Part shown: positions 16,607 to 25,410 of the stretch, piece after piece
Position numbering within the stretch: the stretch's first letter is position 1
Layout of the letters: every line of letters begins with the position of its first letter
DNA from: VRUE01 sp963748075
Lineage (GTDB): Bacteria > Actinomycetota > Thermoleophilia > Solirubrobacterales > 70-9
Assembly (NCBI GenBank): GCA_963748075.1
Contig: CAVVHQ010000008.1
Coordinates: 10,045-74,044 of the forward strand
Direction: 5' to 3'
Length of the DNA: 64,000 nt
The notes under the pieces: generated by a model
Seen by the model: only the letters and a program-made list of their open reading frames with translations
Databases searched by the model: none
What the model was told of the DNA's origin: nothing
Position numbers and translations under genes: made by a program

Positions 16607-17389
16607 CTATCGCCAAGTGACGATGCGGCGCTCCGCCAGGGCAAGCAGGCCGAACAGGGAGATCGCGATCGCCGCCAGAACGACCACCGCCGCGAACACC
16701 CGTGCCGTCTCCAGCTGGGCGTTGTCCTGGAGGATCATGTGCCCCAGCCCGGAGTCCGAGCCGGCCCACTCGGCGAAGACGGCGCCGATCAGCGCTACGG
16801 CGGCGGCGATCCTGGCGCCGCTGAACACGTAGGGCAGCGAGGTGGGCGCCTCGACGCGCCAGAGGATCTGCCGGCGCGAGGCGTCCAGGGTGCGCATCAT
16901 CTTGACCGCCTCGGGGTCGACCGAGCGCAGGCCGTCGAGCGCGTTGACGGCGATCGGGAAGAAGCAGATCAGCGCCACGATCGCCAGCTTGGGGCCGATC
17001 CCGTAGCCGAACCAGACGACGAGGATCGGCGCGACGACGAGGATCGGGATCGCCTGCGAGGCGACGAGCAGCGGGTAGGCTGCGCGCCGCAGCGTCTCGG
17101 AGAGGTGGAGGAGGACGGCGAAGCCGAGGCCGGCGGCGAGTGCGCAGAGAAGGCCGAGCAGGACCTCGCGCAGGGTGACCCAGGCGTTTTCGCCGAGCAG
17201 GCCGCGGTTCTCCCAGAGCGAGGAGGCGATTTCCGCGGGGGAGGGGACGAGGAAGCTCTCCAGCCCAAGCAGGTCGGCCAGGGCGCCGGTGCTGGCGGCG
17301 ATCTGCCAGGCCCCGACCAGCGCCGCGAGCACCAGCGCGGGCAGGATCCAGCGCCTCAGGCATCCTCCCGTGGCGGGCTGTTGCCGCAT
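16607..17389 (-). CDS. thiX: ABC transporter permease (ThiX-like)
   Basis: A 260-residue inner-membrane permease of the SsuC/TauC/ThiX family with about six helices. It has the EAA-loop signature ALDGLRSVDPEAVKMMRTLDASRRQILWRVEAPTS, the contact site for the ATPase. It lies between the ATPase gene (24 bp upstream) and the substrate-binding gene (10 bp downstream), so the three form one operon. The substrate follows from the binding protein: most likely a pyrimidine precursor of thiamin. Confidence 0.82.
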   Translation of the reverse strand: MRQQPATGGCLRRWILPALVLAALVGAWQIAASTGALADLLGLESFLVPSPAEIASSLWENRGLLGENAWVTLREVLLGLLCALAAGLGFAVLLHLSETLRRAAYPLLVASQAIPILVVAPILVVWFGYGIGPKLAIVALICFFPIAVNALDGLRSVDPEAVKMMRTLDASRRQILWRVEAPTSLPYVFSGARIAAAVALIGAVFAEWAGSDSGLGHMILQDNAQLETARVFAAVVVLAAIAISLFGLLALAERRIVTWR

Positions 17390-17413
17390 GGCGAAGAAAT
17401 CTCCACAGCGAGA

Positions 17414-18253
17414 CTAAGTCGTCACACCACCTCTCAAGGCATGCATCGCCCGCTCCCGCACCGCGACGAAGGCCGGGTCGGTGACCGCGGCGTCGCGGTC
17501 GGGCGCGCGCGGGGCGGGGGCGCTGAGCTGCTCGACGATGCGGCCGGGCCGGGAGGAGAGCACCGCGACGCGGTCGGAGAGATAGAGCGTCTCCTCGACG
17601 TCGTGGCTGACCAGGACGACGGTGCGCGGGTCCGCGCCCAGCGCCGTCGCCAGCCAGGCCTGCATCTCGGCGCGGGTGATCGCGTCGAGCGAGGCGAACG
17701 GCTCGTCGAGAGCCAGCACCGGCTTGCCGGAAAGGAGGGTGCGCAGGAAGGCGACCCGCTGGCGCATCCCGCCCGACAGCTCGGCCGGCCGGGCGAGCTC
17801 GAAGCCGGCCAGCCCGAAGCGCTCGAAGAGGCGCCCCGCCTCGCGGCGGGCCGGGCGGCGGTGGGCGCCGCGGTTGCGCAGCGCCAGCGCCGCGTTGTCG
17901 ATCGCCGAGAGCCAGGGCAGCAGCATGTCGCGCTGGGGCATCAGCGCGGTGCGGGCGAGCCGCCCGCGCGGGTCGCAGGCGCCGCCGACCTCGACCTTCC
18001 CGGCGGCGGGCTCCCGCAGGCCGGCGATCAGCTCCAGCAGCGTCGACTTGCCGCAGCCCGACGGGCCGACCAGCCCCAGCACGCAATGCGCGGGCGCCTC
18101 CAGGTCGAGCCGCTCGATCGTCCGCAGCTCGCCGTAGGAGTGCTCGAGGCCGTGGATCGAGACGGCGACACCCGGGGGCTCTCGGGTGGCAGGCGACGTC
18201 GCGTCGATGACGAATCCCTTGGTTTCCGCAGCCACCCTGGTATCCTGGCGCAC
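17414..18253 (-). CDS. thiZ: ABC transporter ATPase (ThiZ-like)
   Basis: A 279-residue ATPase with Walker A GPSGCGKSTL, Q-loop LMPQRDMLLPWLS, signature LSGGMRQRVAFLRTL, Walker B VLALDEPFASLD and H-loop LVSHDVEE. It belongs to the nitrate/sulfonate/thiamin-precursor importer class (SsuB/TauB/ThiZ). It starts at a GTG at 18253 and opens the importer operon. The start is 59 bp from the divergent TauE gene, too short for a riboswitch plus promoter on both sides. Confidence 0.82.
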   Translation of the reverse strand: MRQDTRVAAETKGFVIDATSPATREPPGVAVSIHGLEHSYGELRTIERLDLEAPAHCVLGLVGPSGCGKSTLLELIAGLREPAAGKVEVGGACDPRGRLARTALMPQRDMLLPWLSAIDNAALALRNRGAHRRPARREAGRLFERFGLAGFELARPAELSGGMRQRVAFLRTLLSGKPVLALDEPFASLDAITRAEMQAWLATALGADPRTVVLVSHDVEETLYLSDRVAVLSSRPGRIVEQLSAPAPRAPDRDAAVTDPAFVAVRERAMHALRGGVTT

Positions 18254-18312
18254 TCCGCGCTTCTGACTAAGAAGGTCAAGAAAGTCGATAACCAGTTGGT
18301 GCGGGGAGCCGA

Positions 18313-19247
18313 ATGGACCCAGCCATCATCATCTTCGGACTCGGGATCGGCATCCTCGTCGGGATGACGGGGATGGGCGGAGGCTCGCTGATGACGCCGC
18401 TGCTGATCCTCATCTTCGGGATCCAGCCGACCACCGCGATCGGCACCGACATCTTCTACTCCGCCGTCACCAAGACGGTCGGGAGTTGGCGCCACCTGGG
18501 GATGAAGACCGTCAACATGGACCTGGTCAAGTGGCTGGCGCTGGGCAGCGTCCCGGCCGCGGTGATCGGGGTCGCGATCGTCTCGGTCCTGGAGCAGCAC
18601 GTCGACCCCGGGCGGCTCGACTCGCTGGTCTACGCGGTGCTCGGCGGCACCCTGCTGATGGTCGGCGTCGTCACCCTGACCAGGGCACTGATCCTCCGCA
18701 ACCTCGTCGATGAGCGGGACCGCTTCGAGATCGAGCGGCGGCACAAAGTCGCCGCGGTCCTGATCGGCGCCACCACCGGCTTCGTGATCGGGATCACCTC
18801 GGCCGGCTCGGGCACGGTGATCGCGATCCTGCTGATAGCCGTCTACCGGCTGGCGCCGAAGAAGGTGGTCGGCACCGACGTCGTCCACGCCGCCGTCCTG
18901 CTCTGGGCCGCCGGCATCGCCCACTGGGTCGGGGGCAACGTCGACTTCGCCCTGGCGGGCACGATCCTGCTCGGCTCGGTGCCCGGGCGTGGTCGATCGG
19001 CGCCGCGCTTTCCGGCAAGACGCCGCAGGGCTTCATCCGCATCGCGCTCGGCGTCGTCCTCGTCGGTTCGGGCATCGTCACGATCCAGAAGGGCGACCCG
19101 ACCGTCTGGCCGATCGCCGCCGCTGTCGCCGCGGTCGGCCTCGGCGCGATTCTCTACGCGCCGCATTGGCTGCACCGGCGCCGCCTGCGCGAAGCAAGGC
19201 GGGCCGTCGAGGGCACGACCGACCTTGCGCCCGAGACCAGCGGATAG
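18313..19247 (+). pseudogene. TauE/SafE-family anion exporter with a single-base frameshift
   Basis: The first 225 or so codons encode a TauE/SafE membrane protein (GIGILVGMTGMGGGSLMTPLLI and the second-half repeat IGITSAGSGTVIAILL). At about 18988-18992 the frame breaks after LGSVPG: the continuation WSIGAALSGKTPQGFIRIAL and a last membrane helix lie in the -1 frame and end at a TAG at 19245. The segment length (935 nt) fits loss of one base in a G-rich run. It is either a pseudogene or a sequencing error. An Rrf2 regulator gene starts 9 bp later. TauE proteins export sulfite or sulfoacetate. Confidence 0.8.
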
Positions 19248-19250
19248 GTT
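19245..19250 (+). promoter_or_regulatory. -10 box TAGGTT, leaderless start of the Rrf2 gene
   Basis: TAGGTT is 6 nt before the ATG at 19257 and includes the TauE stop codon. The regulator may thus be transcribed on its own as well as with TauE. Confidence 0.5.
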
Positions 19251-19256
19251 GACGCC

Positions 19257-19712
19257 ATGCGCGTCTCCGCAAAGGCCGACTACGCGGTACGGGCGGCAGC
19301 CGAGCTGGCGGCCGCCAAGGGGGGTCCGATCAAGGGCGAGCAGTTGGCCGAGTCGCAGGAGATTCCCCTCCAGTTCCTCGAGCACATCCTGCTCGAGCTG
19401 AAGCACCACGGCATCGTCCGCGCCCGCCGCGGCGCCAAGGGCGGCTACTGGCTGGCCAAGCCCGCCGACACGATCACGATCGCCGACGTGGTCCGCGCCG
19501 TCGAGGGGCCGATCGCCGACGTGCAGTCGGCCCCGCCGGAGTCGATCGAGTACCGCGGCCATGCCGAGCACCTGCGGGAGGTCTGGATCGCGGTCCGCGC
19601 CAACCTCCGCGCCGTGCTCGAGCACGTCACCCTGGCCGAGCTGGTCAGCGGCGATTTGCCGGCGATAGTCGAGGACCTCGCCGCCTCCCCGGACGCCTGG
19701 GCGCCGCGTTAG
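19257..19712 (+). CDS. Rrf2-family transcriptional regulator without cysteines
   Basis: A 151-residue protein with the typical start MRVSAKADYAVRAAAELA and the winged-helix segment FLEHILLELKHHGIVRARRGAKGGYWLAKP. It has no cysteine, so it cannot carry the Fe-S cluster of IscR or NsrR and is closer to CymR-type members that control sulfur genes. Lying 9 bp after a TauE-type sulfur anion exporter supports a sulfur-related role. A TAGGTT box 6 nt upstream suggests leaderless transcription. Confidence 0.88.
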   Translation: MRVSAKADYAVRAAAELAAAKGGPIKGEQLAESQEIPLQFLEHILLELKHHGIVRARRGAKGGYWLAKPADTITIADVVRAVEGPIADVQSAPPESIEYRGHAEHLREVWIAVRANLRAVLEHVTLAELVSGDLPAIVEDLAASPDAWAPR

Positions 19713-19718
19713 AGGCGC

Positions 19719-20333
19719 TCAGGGCTTCAGCCGGAACGGCGGGTACTCGTCGGTCACCAGGGCGAAGGCGTAGCCGGTCACCCGGTTGCTCCAGCGGATC
19801 GTGCCTTCGACGAACTCGAAGATGCGGCGCGGGTAGCGGCCGGTGAAGAGGATCGCGAACCAGGCGCCGATCGCGGCGAACAAGACGCCGATGTAGAGGA
19901 AGATCAGCACGATGTAGTGGGGGATGGCGAGCAGCCACTTGACCAGCGGTAGGCCCCTTTCGAGGCGCTCGACGTCCGGGTAGGGAAAGTCGAGGTGGAC
20001 CGCCTGCTTCTCGTCGGTCGAGGGGTATTCGTCGTCCATCAGCAGGAGGTAGACGCCGATCCGGTTGGAGAAGCGCATCAGTTCGATGTTCCAGTCGAAC
20101 CACCAGCGCGGGTATTTCTTCTTGAAGAGGATCATCAGCACAATTGGGAGGACGACGAGGCTGCCGGCGATCGCGCCGCCCCAGGCGACCCCGGTCGAGC
20201 TGCCGCCCGGCAGCAGCGCCGCGACGATCGCGATCGGTATCACCGTGAAGATCCGCAGCCCGGTCGTGAGGCGGTTCAGGTCGCGGTCCGGATAGTCGAC
20301 CGAGAACGTGACTGGATACGCAGCTGGCTCCAT
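19719..20333 (-). CDS. DUF4389-type membrane protein
   Basis: A 204-residue protein with a DUF4389-like layout: YPVTFSVDYPDRDLNRLTTGLRIF, paired helices, then RYPRRIFEFVEGTIRWSNRVTGYAFALVTDEYPPF. The half-repeat MRFSNRIGVYLLLMDDEYP mirrors the C-terminal RWSNRVTGYAFALVTDEYP, so the protein is an internal duplication. Function is unknown. The ATG at 20333 has an AGGAGAA ribosome binding site. It converges with the Rrf2 gene, with 6 bp between the stops. Confidence 0.8.
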   Translation of the reverse strand: MEPAAYPVTFSVDYPDRDLNRLTTGLRIFTVIPIAIVAALLPGGSSTGVAWGGAIAGSLVVLPIVLMILFKKKYPRWWFDWNIELMRFSNRIGVYLLLMDDEYPSTDEKQAVHLDFPYPDVERLERGLPLVKWLLAIPHYIVLIFLYIGVLFAAIGAWFAILFTGRYPRRIFEFVEGTIRWSNRVTGYAFALVTDEYPPFRLKP

Positions 20334-20417
20334 TTCTTCTCCTTTCGCGAGTTGGCGCGATGATCGCCGACGGATCGGCGGCGGTCATCCGGGAAAAGCC
20401 GCGAACCGCGCTGCGGG

Positions 20418-21821
20418 TCAGTCCGCGGCGGGGACGCCGCCGGCGACGACGTTGACGAAGTTCTCCAGGTGGCGGGTCGTCCAGCACTCGAAGGCGCCGT
20501 CGCACCAGCGCTCGTAGGCGGCCATCACCGAATCGCCGTAGTTCCAGTAGAGGCGCGGCTCGGGATTGAGCCAGAAGAGGCGCCCGGCGCGCTCGGCCAC
20601 CTGGGCGAAGACCTCGGCGTGCGGCTCGCGGCCGTTGGTGCGGGCGTCGCCCAGCACGATCACGGTCGAGCGGGGGTCGAGGTCGTCGGAGATCTCGGTC
20701 AGGAACTCAAGCCAGACGCGGCCGTAGTCGGTGTAGCCGGAGACGTCGGCGACGCCGCCCTCGCTGGAGATCCGCTGGGCGATCTGACGGAAGTCGCGCT
20801 CGTGCTCGAAGACCTCGGTTACCTCGGAGATCCGCTCGATGAAGACGAAGCTGCGCAGCTTGCGGAACGAGTCGTGCAGGGCGTGCAGCACCGAGAGGAA
20901 GAAGACGCTGGCCGAGGTGACCGAGGTGGAGACGTCGCAGAGCACGTAGATCTCCGGCCGCCGCGGCCGCTTCGGCCGGTGGCGCAGTCGCAGCGGCACG
21001 CCGCCGGTCTCCAGTGAGGCGCGCATCGTGCGCCGCACGTCGACGACCCGCCCCTTGCGACGTCCCCGCTGCTCGTGCCCGAGCGTCGCCAGGCGCCGCT
21101 TCATCTGCGAGACGGCGCGGTGCACGGCGGCGAGGTCCTGGGTCGGGCTGGTCGGCAGGGCGCGGTCCAGCTCGGCCAGCGGGCGGGAGGGGGGCAGGGT
21201 CTCGGTGCGCTCGATCAGGTCACGTTCCAGCTCGCGGCGCAGGTGGCGCTCGAAGCGGTTGAGCTGCTCGCGGTCGATCGGCGGCAGCTCGCCGGCGCCG
21301 TTCTCGGCGCCCTGCTGCGTCCCGGCCGAGAGCCCCAGGGTGCGGCGGATCCGCTGCACGTCGACCCCGACGACCCCGGAGCCCTCGCCGCGGCGGCCGA
21401 AGGCGGCGATCGCCAGCCGCGCCAGGTCGCGCATCTCGCCGTCGTCGCCCGCGGCGATCGCCTCGCGGACCTGCTCGCGCAGCTCGTCGATGTCGAGCCG
21501 CTCGCCGCCCTCGTGGCGCTGCCCCTCCTCGCCGATCCCGCGCTCGATCGCCTCGGTCTCGGCGGCGCGGAAGAACCAGCGCTCGAACAGCAGCTCGAAC
21601 AGCCGCCGGTCCTCCTGGGACTTGGCGATCGTCGCCGCCAATGCCTCGCGGAAATCGTCCTGCGAGGTCCAGGGCACCTCGTCCAACGCCGCGAAGGCGT
21701 CGAGGATCTCCGAGGTCCCGACCGCGACCCCCTCCTCGCGCAGCTCCTCGCAGAAGCCGAGCAGCTTCGCGGCGAGGCCGGGCGGCCCGGCCTCAGGCTT
21801 GGGGCCGTACGGCGTCGGCAA
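20418..21821 (-). CDS. CoxE-like von Willebrand factor A domain protein
   Basis: A 467-residue protein with a charged N-terminal region and a C-terminal VWA domain. The metal-ion-dependent adhesion site is present as CDVSTSVTS (around residue 290) with STVIVLGDARTNG further on. CoxE-type proteins work with MoxR/CoxD AAA ATPases as chaperones that mature metalloenzymes such as CO dehydrogenase. The MoxR gene lies directly upstream, overlapping by 29 nt. No metalloenzyme structural gene is next to the pair, so its client is unknown. The start is a TTG at 21821. Confidence 0.85.
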   Translation of the reverse strand: MPTPYGPKPEAGPPGLAAKLLGFCEELREEGVAVGTSEILDAFAALDEVPWTSQDDFREALAATIAKSQEDRRLFELLFERWFFRAAETEAIERGIGEEGQRHEGGERLDIDELREQVREAIAAGDDGEMRDLARLAIAAFGRRGEGSGVVGVDVQRIRRTLGLSAGTQQGAENGAGELPPIDREQLNRFERHLRRELERDLIERTETLPPSRPLAELDRALPTSPTQDLAAVHRAVSQMKRRLATLGHEQRGRRKGRVVDVRRTMRASLETGGVPLRLRHRPKRPRRPEIYVLCDVSTSVTSASVFFLSVLHALHDSFRKLRSFVFIERISEVTEVFEHERDFRQIAQRISSEGGVADVSGYTDYGRVWLEFLTEISDDLDPRSTVIVLGDARTNGREPHAEVFAQVAERAGRLFWLNPEPRLYWNYGDSVMAAYERWCDGAFECWTTRHLENFVNVVAGGVPAAD

Positions 21822-22686
21822 GCTTCACCCCGACCCGCTCGGCGACCAGGTCGATGTCGGTCCGGTGCTTGACGATGATCGACATCGACCGCTCGAAGGT
21901 CTCGCGGTCGATGTCCTCCGCACCCATCAGGAGCAGGGTTCGCGCCCAGTCGATCGACTCGGCGATCGACGGCGGCTTCTTCAGGTCGAGCGCCCGCACC
22001 ATCCGCACGACCTCGACCATCCGCCGGGCAAGCGCCTCGGGCAGCTCCGGCGCGTGCAGGCGGACGATCTCCATCTCGCGCTCCAGCTCCGGGTAATCGA
22101 GCCAGAGGTAGAGGCAGCGCCGCTTCAGCGCCTCGGTCAGCTCGCGCGAGTTGTTCGAGGTGAGGACCACGGTGGGCATCGTCGTCGCCGCGACCTGGCC
22201 CAGCTCGGGGATCGTGATCTGGAAGTCGGAGAGCAGCTCGAGCAGCATCGCCTCGAACTCCTGGTCGGTCTTGTCGATCTCGTCGATCAGCAGCACCACC
22301 GGCTCGCGGCTGGCGATCGCCTGCATCAGCGGCCGCTCCAGCAGGAACTCCTCGCTGAAGATGTCGCCGTGCACCTCCTCCCAGCCGGACTCGCCGCCGG
22401 CCTGGATCCGCAGCAGCTGCTTGCGGTAGTTCCACTCGTACAGCGCCTTCGCCTCGTCGAGACCCTCGTAGCACTGCAGGCGGATCAGCTCGCGCTCGCC
22501 CGCCCGGGCCAGCGCCTTGGCCAGCTCGGTCTTGCCGACCCCCGCCGGGCCCTCGACCAAAATCGGCTTGCCGAGTCGCTGGGCGAGGAAGGAGACCAGC
22601 GCGGCGGGCTCGTCGGCGAGGTAGTCCGCGCGGGCGAGGGCTTCCTTGGTTGCTGGAACCGAGTCTGGGGTTGGCGTTGGGTTCAT
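21793..22686 (-). CDS. MoxR-family AAA ATPase (CoxD-like)
   Basis: A 297-residue AAA+ ATPase: Walker A EGPAGVGKTELAKAL, Walker B VVLLIDEIDK, sensor-1 VVLTSNNSREL. The segment IRLQCYEGLDEAKALYEWNY is characteristic of the CoxD branch. It probably remodels a client metalloenzyme together with the VWA protein encoded just downstream. The ATG at 22686 is well defined by the conserved N-terminus. Confidence 0.87.
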   Translation of the reverse strand: MNPTPTPDSVPATKEALARADYLADEPAALVSFLAQRLGKPILVEGPAGVGKTELAKALARAGERELIRLQCYEGLDEAKALYEWNYRKQLLRIQAGGESGWEEVHGDIFSEEFLLERPLMQAIASREPVVLLIDEIDKTDQEFEAMLLELLSDFQITIPELGQVAATTMPTVVLTSNNSRELTEALKRRCLYLWLDYPELEREMEIVRLHAPELPEALARRMVEVVRMVRALDLKKPPSIAESIDWARTLLLMGAEDIDRETFERSMSIIVKHRTDIDLVAERVGVKLADAVRPQA

Positions 22687-22779
22687 CTGAACAAATCCTT
22701 GCGCTTCGCTCGCGGCGCGAGGAATCAGACATGCACGCCTGCTCGCTCCGCGCTCGAGAGCCGATGATAATGCGCGCCC

Positions 22780-23004
22780 GTGCCCGACTTCGCCATCTCG
22801 CTAGCCGCGCTGCTGCCGCACAGCGCAACCCCGTACCTGGTCTTGATCGGCCTCGGGTTCGCCATCGGCATCCTCGGGCACCTCAGCGGGTCGCGCTGGC
22901 TGGTCGCCGGCGGGGTGATCCTGATCTTCCTCGGCGCCTTCCTCTTCCCGCTGGCGCTCAGCCTGACCGAGAGCACCCCACCGCAGATCGAGAACCGGCG
23001 GTAG
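22780..23004 (+). CDS. small two-helix membrane protein
   Basis: A 74-residue protein starting at a GTG at 22780, with two hydrophobic segments (YLVLIGLGFAIGILGHL and WLVAGGVILIFLGAFLFPLALSL) joined by a short loop. Divergent from the MoxR operon. No family is recognised. It ends 58 bp before the next gene. Confidence 0.55.
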   Translation: MPDFAISLAALLPHSATPYLVLIGLGFAIGILGHLSGSRWLVAGGVILIFLGAFLFPLALSLTESTPPQIENRR

Positions 23005-23062
23005 GCAGCGGCTAGCCTTACCATCCCGAGGTTCCGACCCGACTCCCAGGAGGCCCACCGCT

Positions 23063-24248
23063 TTGAGCCGACTCCGATTCCCCTTCACCCTCGCCGCCCT
23101 CCTCGCCCTGTCGGCCGGCTTCGCCGCCTGCGGCGGCAGCAGCGACAAGAGCGGCGAGAGCCCGCAGAAGGTCGTCAGACGAAGCCACCCTGCAGGGCAT
23201 CGACAGCGGCCGACTCGACCTCTCGGTCGGCATTGAGGCCGCCGGCAAGCAAGGCGGCAAGGTAGACGTCAGCCTCTCCGGGCCCTTCCAGGGCGGCGGC
23301 AAGGGCAAGCTCCCGCAGCTCGACATGACCGCCAAGGCGAGCGGCAAGGTCAACGGCCGGGACGTCGACTTCGATGGCGGCCTGACGCTGCTCCCCAACA
23401 GCGCCTATGTCGAATACGAAGGGACCGAGTACGAAGTCGACCCGACGACGTTCAGCTTCGTCCAGTCGGCGCTCAAGCAGGCCCAGGGGCAGGGCGGCGC
23501 GGAAGGCGAATCGCCCGGTGTCACCGCCTGCCAGGAAGAAGCGGGCAAGCTGAAGGTCGCCGATTTCGTCGACAACCCTAGCAACGAAGGCAGCGCCGAC
23601 GTGGGCGGGACGGCTACGACCGAGGTGAGCGGCGACCTCGACGTCCCAGGGGCGGTCGACGCGCTGGTCGAACTGGCCGAAGGCCCGGCCTGCAGCGCCC
23701 AGCTCGGCGCCGTCGGCCCGCTGCCCTCGAAGTCGGAAATCGAGCAGGCGAAGAACGAAGTGAAGAGCGCCGTGAAGACCGCCCACGCCGACGTCTACGT
23801 CGGCGACGACGACATCGTGCGGCGGATCTCGGCCCGCCTGAAGATCGAACCGAAGAACGGCGGCAGCGGCCCGAAGAGCATCGAAATCGATCTCGACCTG
23901 AAGCTGACCGAGGTCAACGAGGAACAGCAGATCTCCGCGCCGGGCAACGCCAAGCCGCTCAACGACCTCTTCCTGAAGCTCGGCGTCAACCCGGTCGAAC
24001 TGCTCGGTCTGCTCAACGGCGAAGGCGGCGGCGAAGGGCTCGGCGGCCTGCTGGAAGGGCTCGGGGGAGCGGGCGGCGGCTCCTCCAACGGCGGCGGCTC
24101 CTCCAACGGCGGCGGCTCCTCCAACGGCGGCGGCTCCTCGAACAAGGGCGGCGGCTCCGGGGGCGGCGGGCAGCAGGCCTACCTGAATTGCATCGCCGGC
24201 GCGACCACGGCCGCCGACGTGCAGAAGTGCGCTTCGAAGCTCCGCTAG
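23063..24248 (+). pseudogene. secreted lipoprotein with one-base frameshift near the N-terminus
   Basis: A TTG at 23063 behind an AGGAGG site opens a lipoprotein signal peptide (ALSAGFAACGG). After the codons for SPQKVV an extra A at about 23176 shifts the frame; the sense continues in the +1 frame as EATLQGIDSGRLDLSVGIEAAGKQ and runs to 24248. Total length is 3n+1, fitting a one-base insertion. The mature part has repeated GKV/VDVSLSG-type strands and a C-terminal Gly/Ser/Asn-rich tandem repeat ending in a two-cysteine tail (YLNCIAG..QKCASKLR). It may be intact if the extra base is a sequencing error. Function unknown. Confidence 0.7.
24072..24143 (+). repeat. 18-bp tandem repeat, four units, in a lipoprotein gene
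   Basis: Four head-to-tail copies of GGCGGCGGCTCCTCCAAC (the last with one change) encode (GGGSSN)4, a flexible linker. Such repeats expand and contract by slippage. Confidence 0.9.
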
Positions 24249-24250
24249 GC

Positions 24251-24274
24251 GGACCGCCGTCGCGACGGCGGTCC
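24251..24274 (+). terminator. perfect 12-bp hairpin after the lipoprotein gene
   Basis: GGACCGCCGTCG is followed at once by its reverse complement, ending 24274, 3 bp after the stop codon. There is only a short TT after it, so termination strength is uncertain. Confidence 0.6.
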
Positions 24275-24306
24275 TTCGGGCCTGGTCGAGGGGTCGTCCG
24301 TCGCTG

Positions 24307-25308
24307 ATGAGCGTCGTCCTGCTGGTCCTCAGCTTCGCGATCATCCTCGCCGGAGCGCTGCTCTTCACCAACGCGGTCGAGTGGATGGGCCACGGGCTGG
24401 GGCTGGGGGAAGGCGCCGTCGGCAGCGTCCTCGCCGCGGTCGGGACCGCGATGCCGGAGACGCTGATCGCGATCGTCGCCCTGGTCGGCGGCGCCAGCGG
24501 GGCCGACCAGGTCGCGATCGGAGCGATCGTCGGCGCCCCCTTCCTGCTCGGCACCCTGGCGATGGGCCTGGTCGGCCTGTTCGCCTACCTGTACCGGGAG
24601 CGGCGCTCGCAGGGCCTGGCGCTGAACGCCCACGGACCGACTCTGGAGCGGGATCTGCTCTTCTTCGGCGCCTTCTTCCTGCTCTCCCTGGCGCTCGCTT
24701 GGGGGCCGCCGGCGGGGCTGCGGATCGCGGTCGGCGTGCTCGCCCTCGCCGCCTACCCGCTCTACATCCGCCGCACCCTGCTGGAGGGCGGTGAGGTGCA
24801 GGATCACGCCACCCTCGAGCCGCTGATCTTCGAGCGGCGCAGCGAGCACCGCATGCGGCCGAGCCTGGTGCTCGCGGCGATCCAGCTCCTGGTCGGGCTG
24901 GGGGCGATGATCGGTGGGGCCCACCTGTTCGTCGAGGAGCTTCTCGACATCGCCGAAGAGCTCGGCGTCGAGGCCGTCGTCCTTGCCCTGATCCTCGCTC
25001 CGCTGGCGACCGAGCTGCCGGAGAAGGTCAACAGCTTCTTCTGGGTGCGGGAGGGCAAGGACGCGCTGGCGCTCGGCAACATCACCGGGGCGATGGTCTT
25101 CCAGTCGACGATCCCCTTCGGGATCGGATTGATCTTCACCGACTGGCAGCTGAGCGCCAACGCCGCGCTCTCGATCGTCCTCGGCCTCGGCGGCGGCCTG
25201 CTCGCCTACCGGGCCCTGCACCGCCGCGGCCGCTTCGAGCTGCCCGCCGTGCTCGGCTGGTTCGCTCTCTACCTCACCTTCATCGTGGTGGTCGTGGTGC
25301 GGGGCTGA
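24307..25308 (+). CDS. sodium/calcium exchanger-family cation antiporter
   Basis: A 333-residue membrane protein with two homologous halves. Each has the alpha-repeat motif of CaCA exchangers: AAVGTAMPETLIAIVALVGG in the first and LAPLATELPEKVNSFFW in the second, each with the conserved Glu. About ten helices are predicted. It probably exchanges Ca2+ or another cation for H+ or Na+ across the cell membrane. The ATG at 24307 follows the hairpin terminator of the preceding gene, so it has its own promoter. Its 3' end borders the accessory islet at 25318. Confidence 0.88.
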   Translation: MSVVLLVLSFAIILAGALLFTNAVEWMGHGLGLGEGAVGSVLAAVGTAMPETLIAIVALVGGASGADQVAIGAIVGAPFLLGTLAMGLVGLFAYLYRERRSQGLALNAHGPTLERDLLFFGAFFLLSLALAWGPPAGLRIAVGVLALAAYPLYIRRTLLEGGEVQDHATLEPLIFERRSEHRMRPSLVLAAIQLLVGLGAMIGGAHLFVEELLDIAEELGVEAVVLALILAPLATELPEKVNSFFWVREGKDALALGNITGAMVFQSTIPFGIGLIFTDWQLSANAALSIVLGLGGGLLAYRALHRRGRFELPAVLGWFALYLTFIVVVVVRG

Positions 25309-25317
25309 GGGGCGCGT

Positions 25318-25353
25318 TCAGGCCTCGGCCAGCTCGGCGAGCGCCTCGAGCAC
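25318..25353 (-). pseudogene. 3' end remnant of a Bcp-type peroxiredoxin gene
   Basis: Read on the minus strand, the last 12 codons give VLEALAELAEA and a stop, the usual end of Bcp peroxiredoxins. A near-identical end (VLEALAELASD) occurs at 26504-26540. The exact 27-bp direct repeat is 25328-25354 = 26514-26540. The rest of the gene is missing here because the hairpin and AbiEi/DUF559 unit follows at once. Confidence 0.6.
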
Positions 25354-25364
25354 GACGGGTCGTC

Positions 25365-25410
25365 GTGCGGTTGACATTGAGTCGCATAGCGGTTCAAAGG
25401 TCGACCGCAC
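25365..25410. repeat. 47-bp-family hairpin, copy A
   Basis: A 46-bp imperfect hairpin with GTGCGGTTGAC at one end and GTCGACCGCAC at the other. It contains the last codons and the stop of the AbiEi/DUF559 gene. Same family as 26360-26406, 26430-26476 and 32336-32382. Confidence 0.8.

Noticed and set aside
18254..18312. TPP riboswitch before the ThiZXY-like operon
   Set aside because: Only 59 bp separate the divergent starts and no TPP-type motif (CTGAGA) is present.
22688..22735. Hairpin upstream of the MoxR gene as a regulatory element
   Set aside because: The inverted repeat (TCTGA..GCGC/GCGC..TCAGA) is imperfect and short, with no second copy or conserved context.
24072..24143. CRISPR-like repeats
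   Set aside because: The 18-bp units are head to tail without spacers and encode a Gly/Ser/Asn linker in frame.
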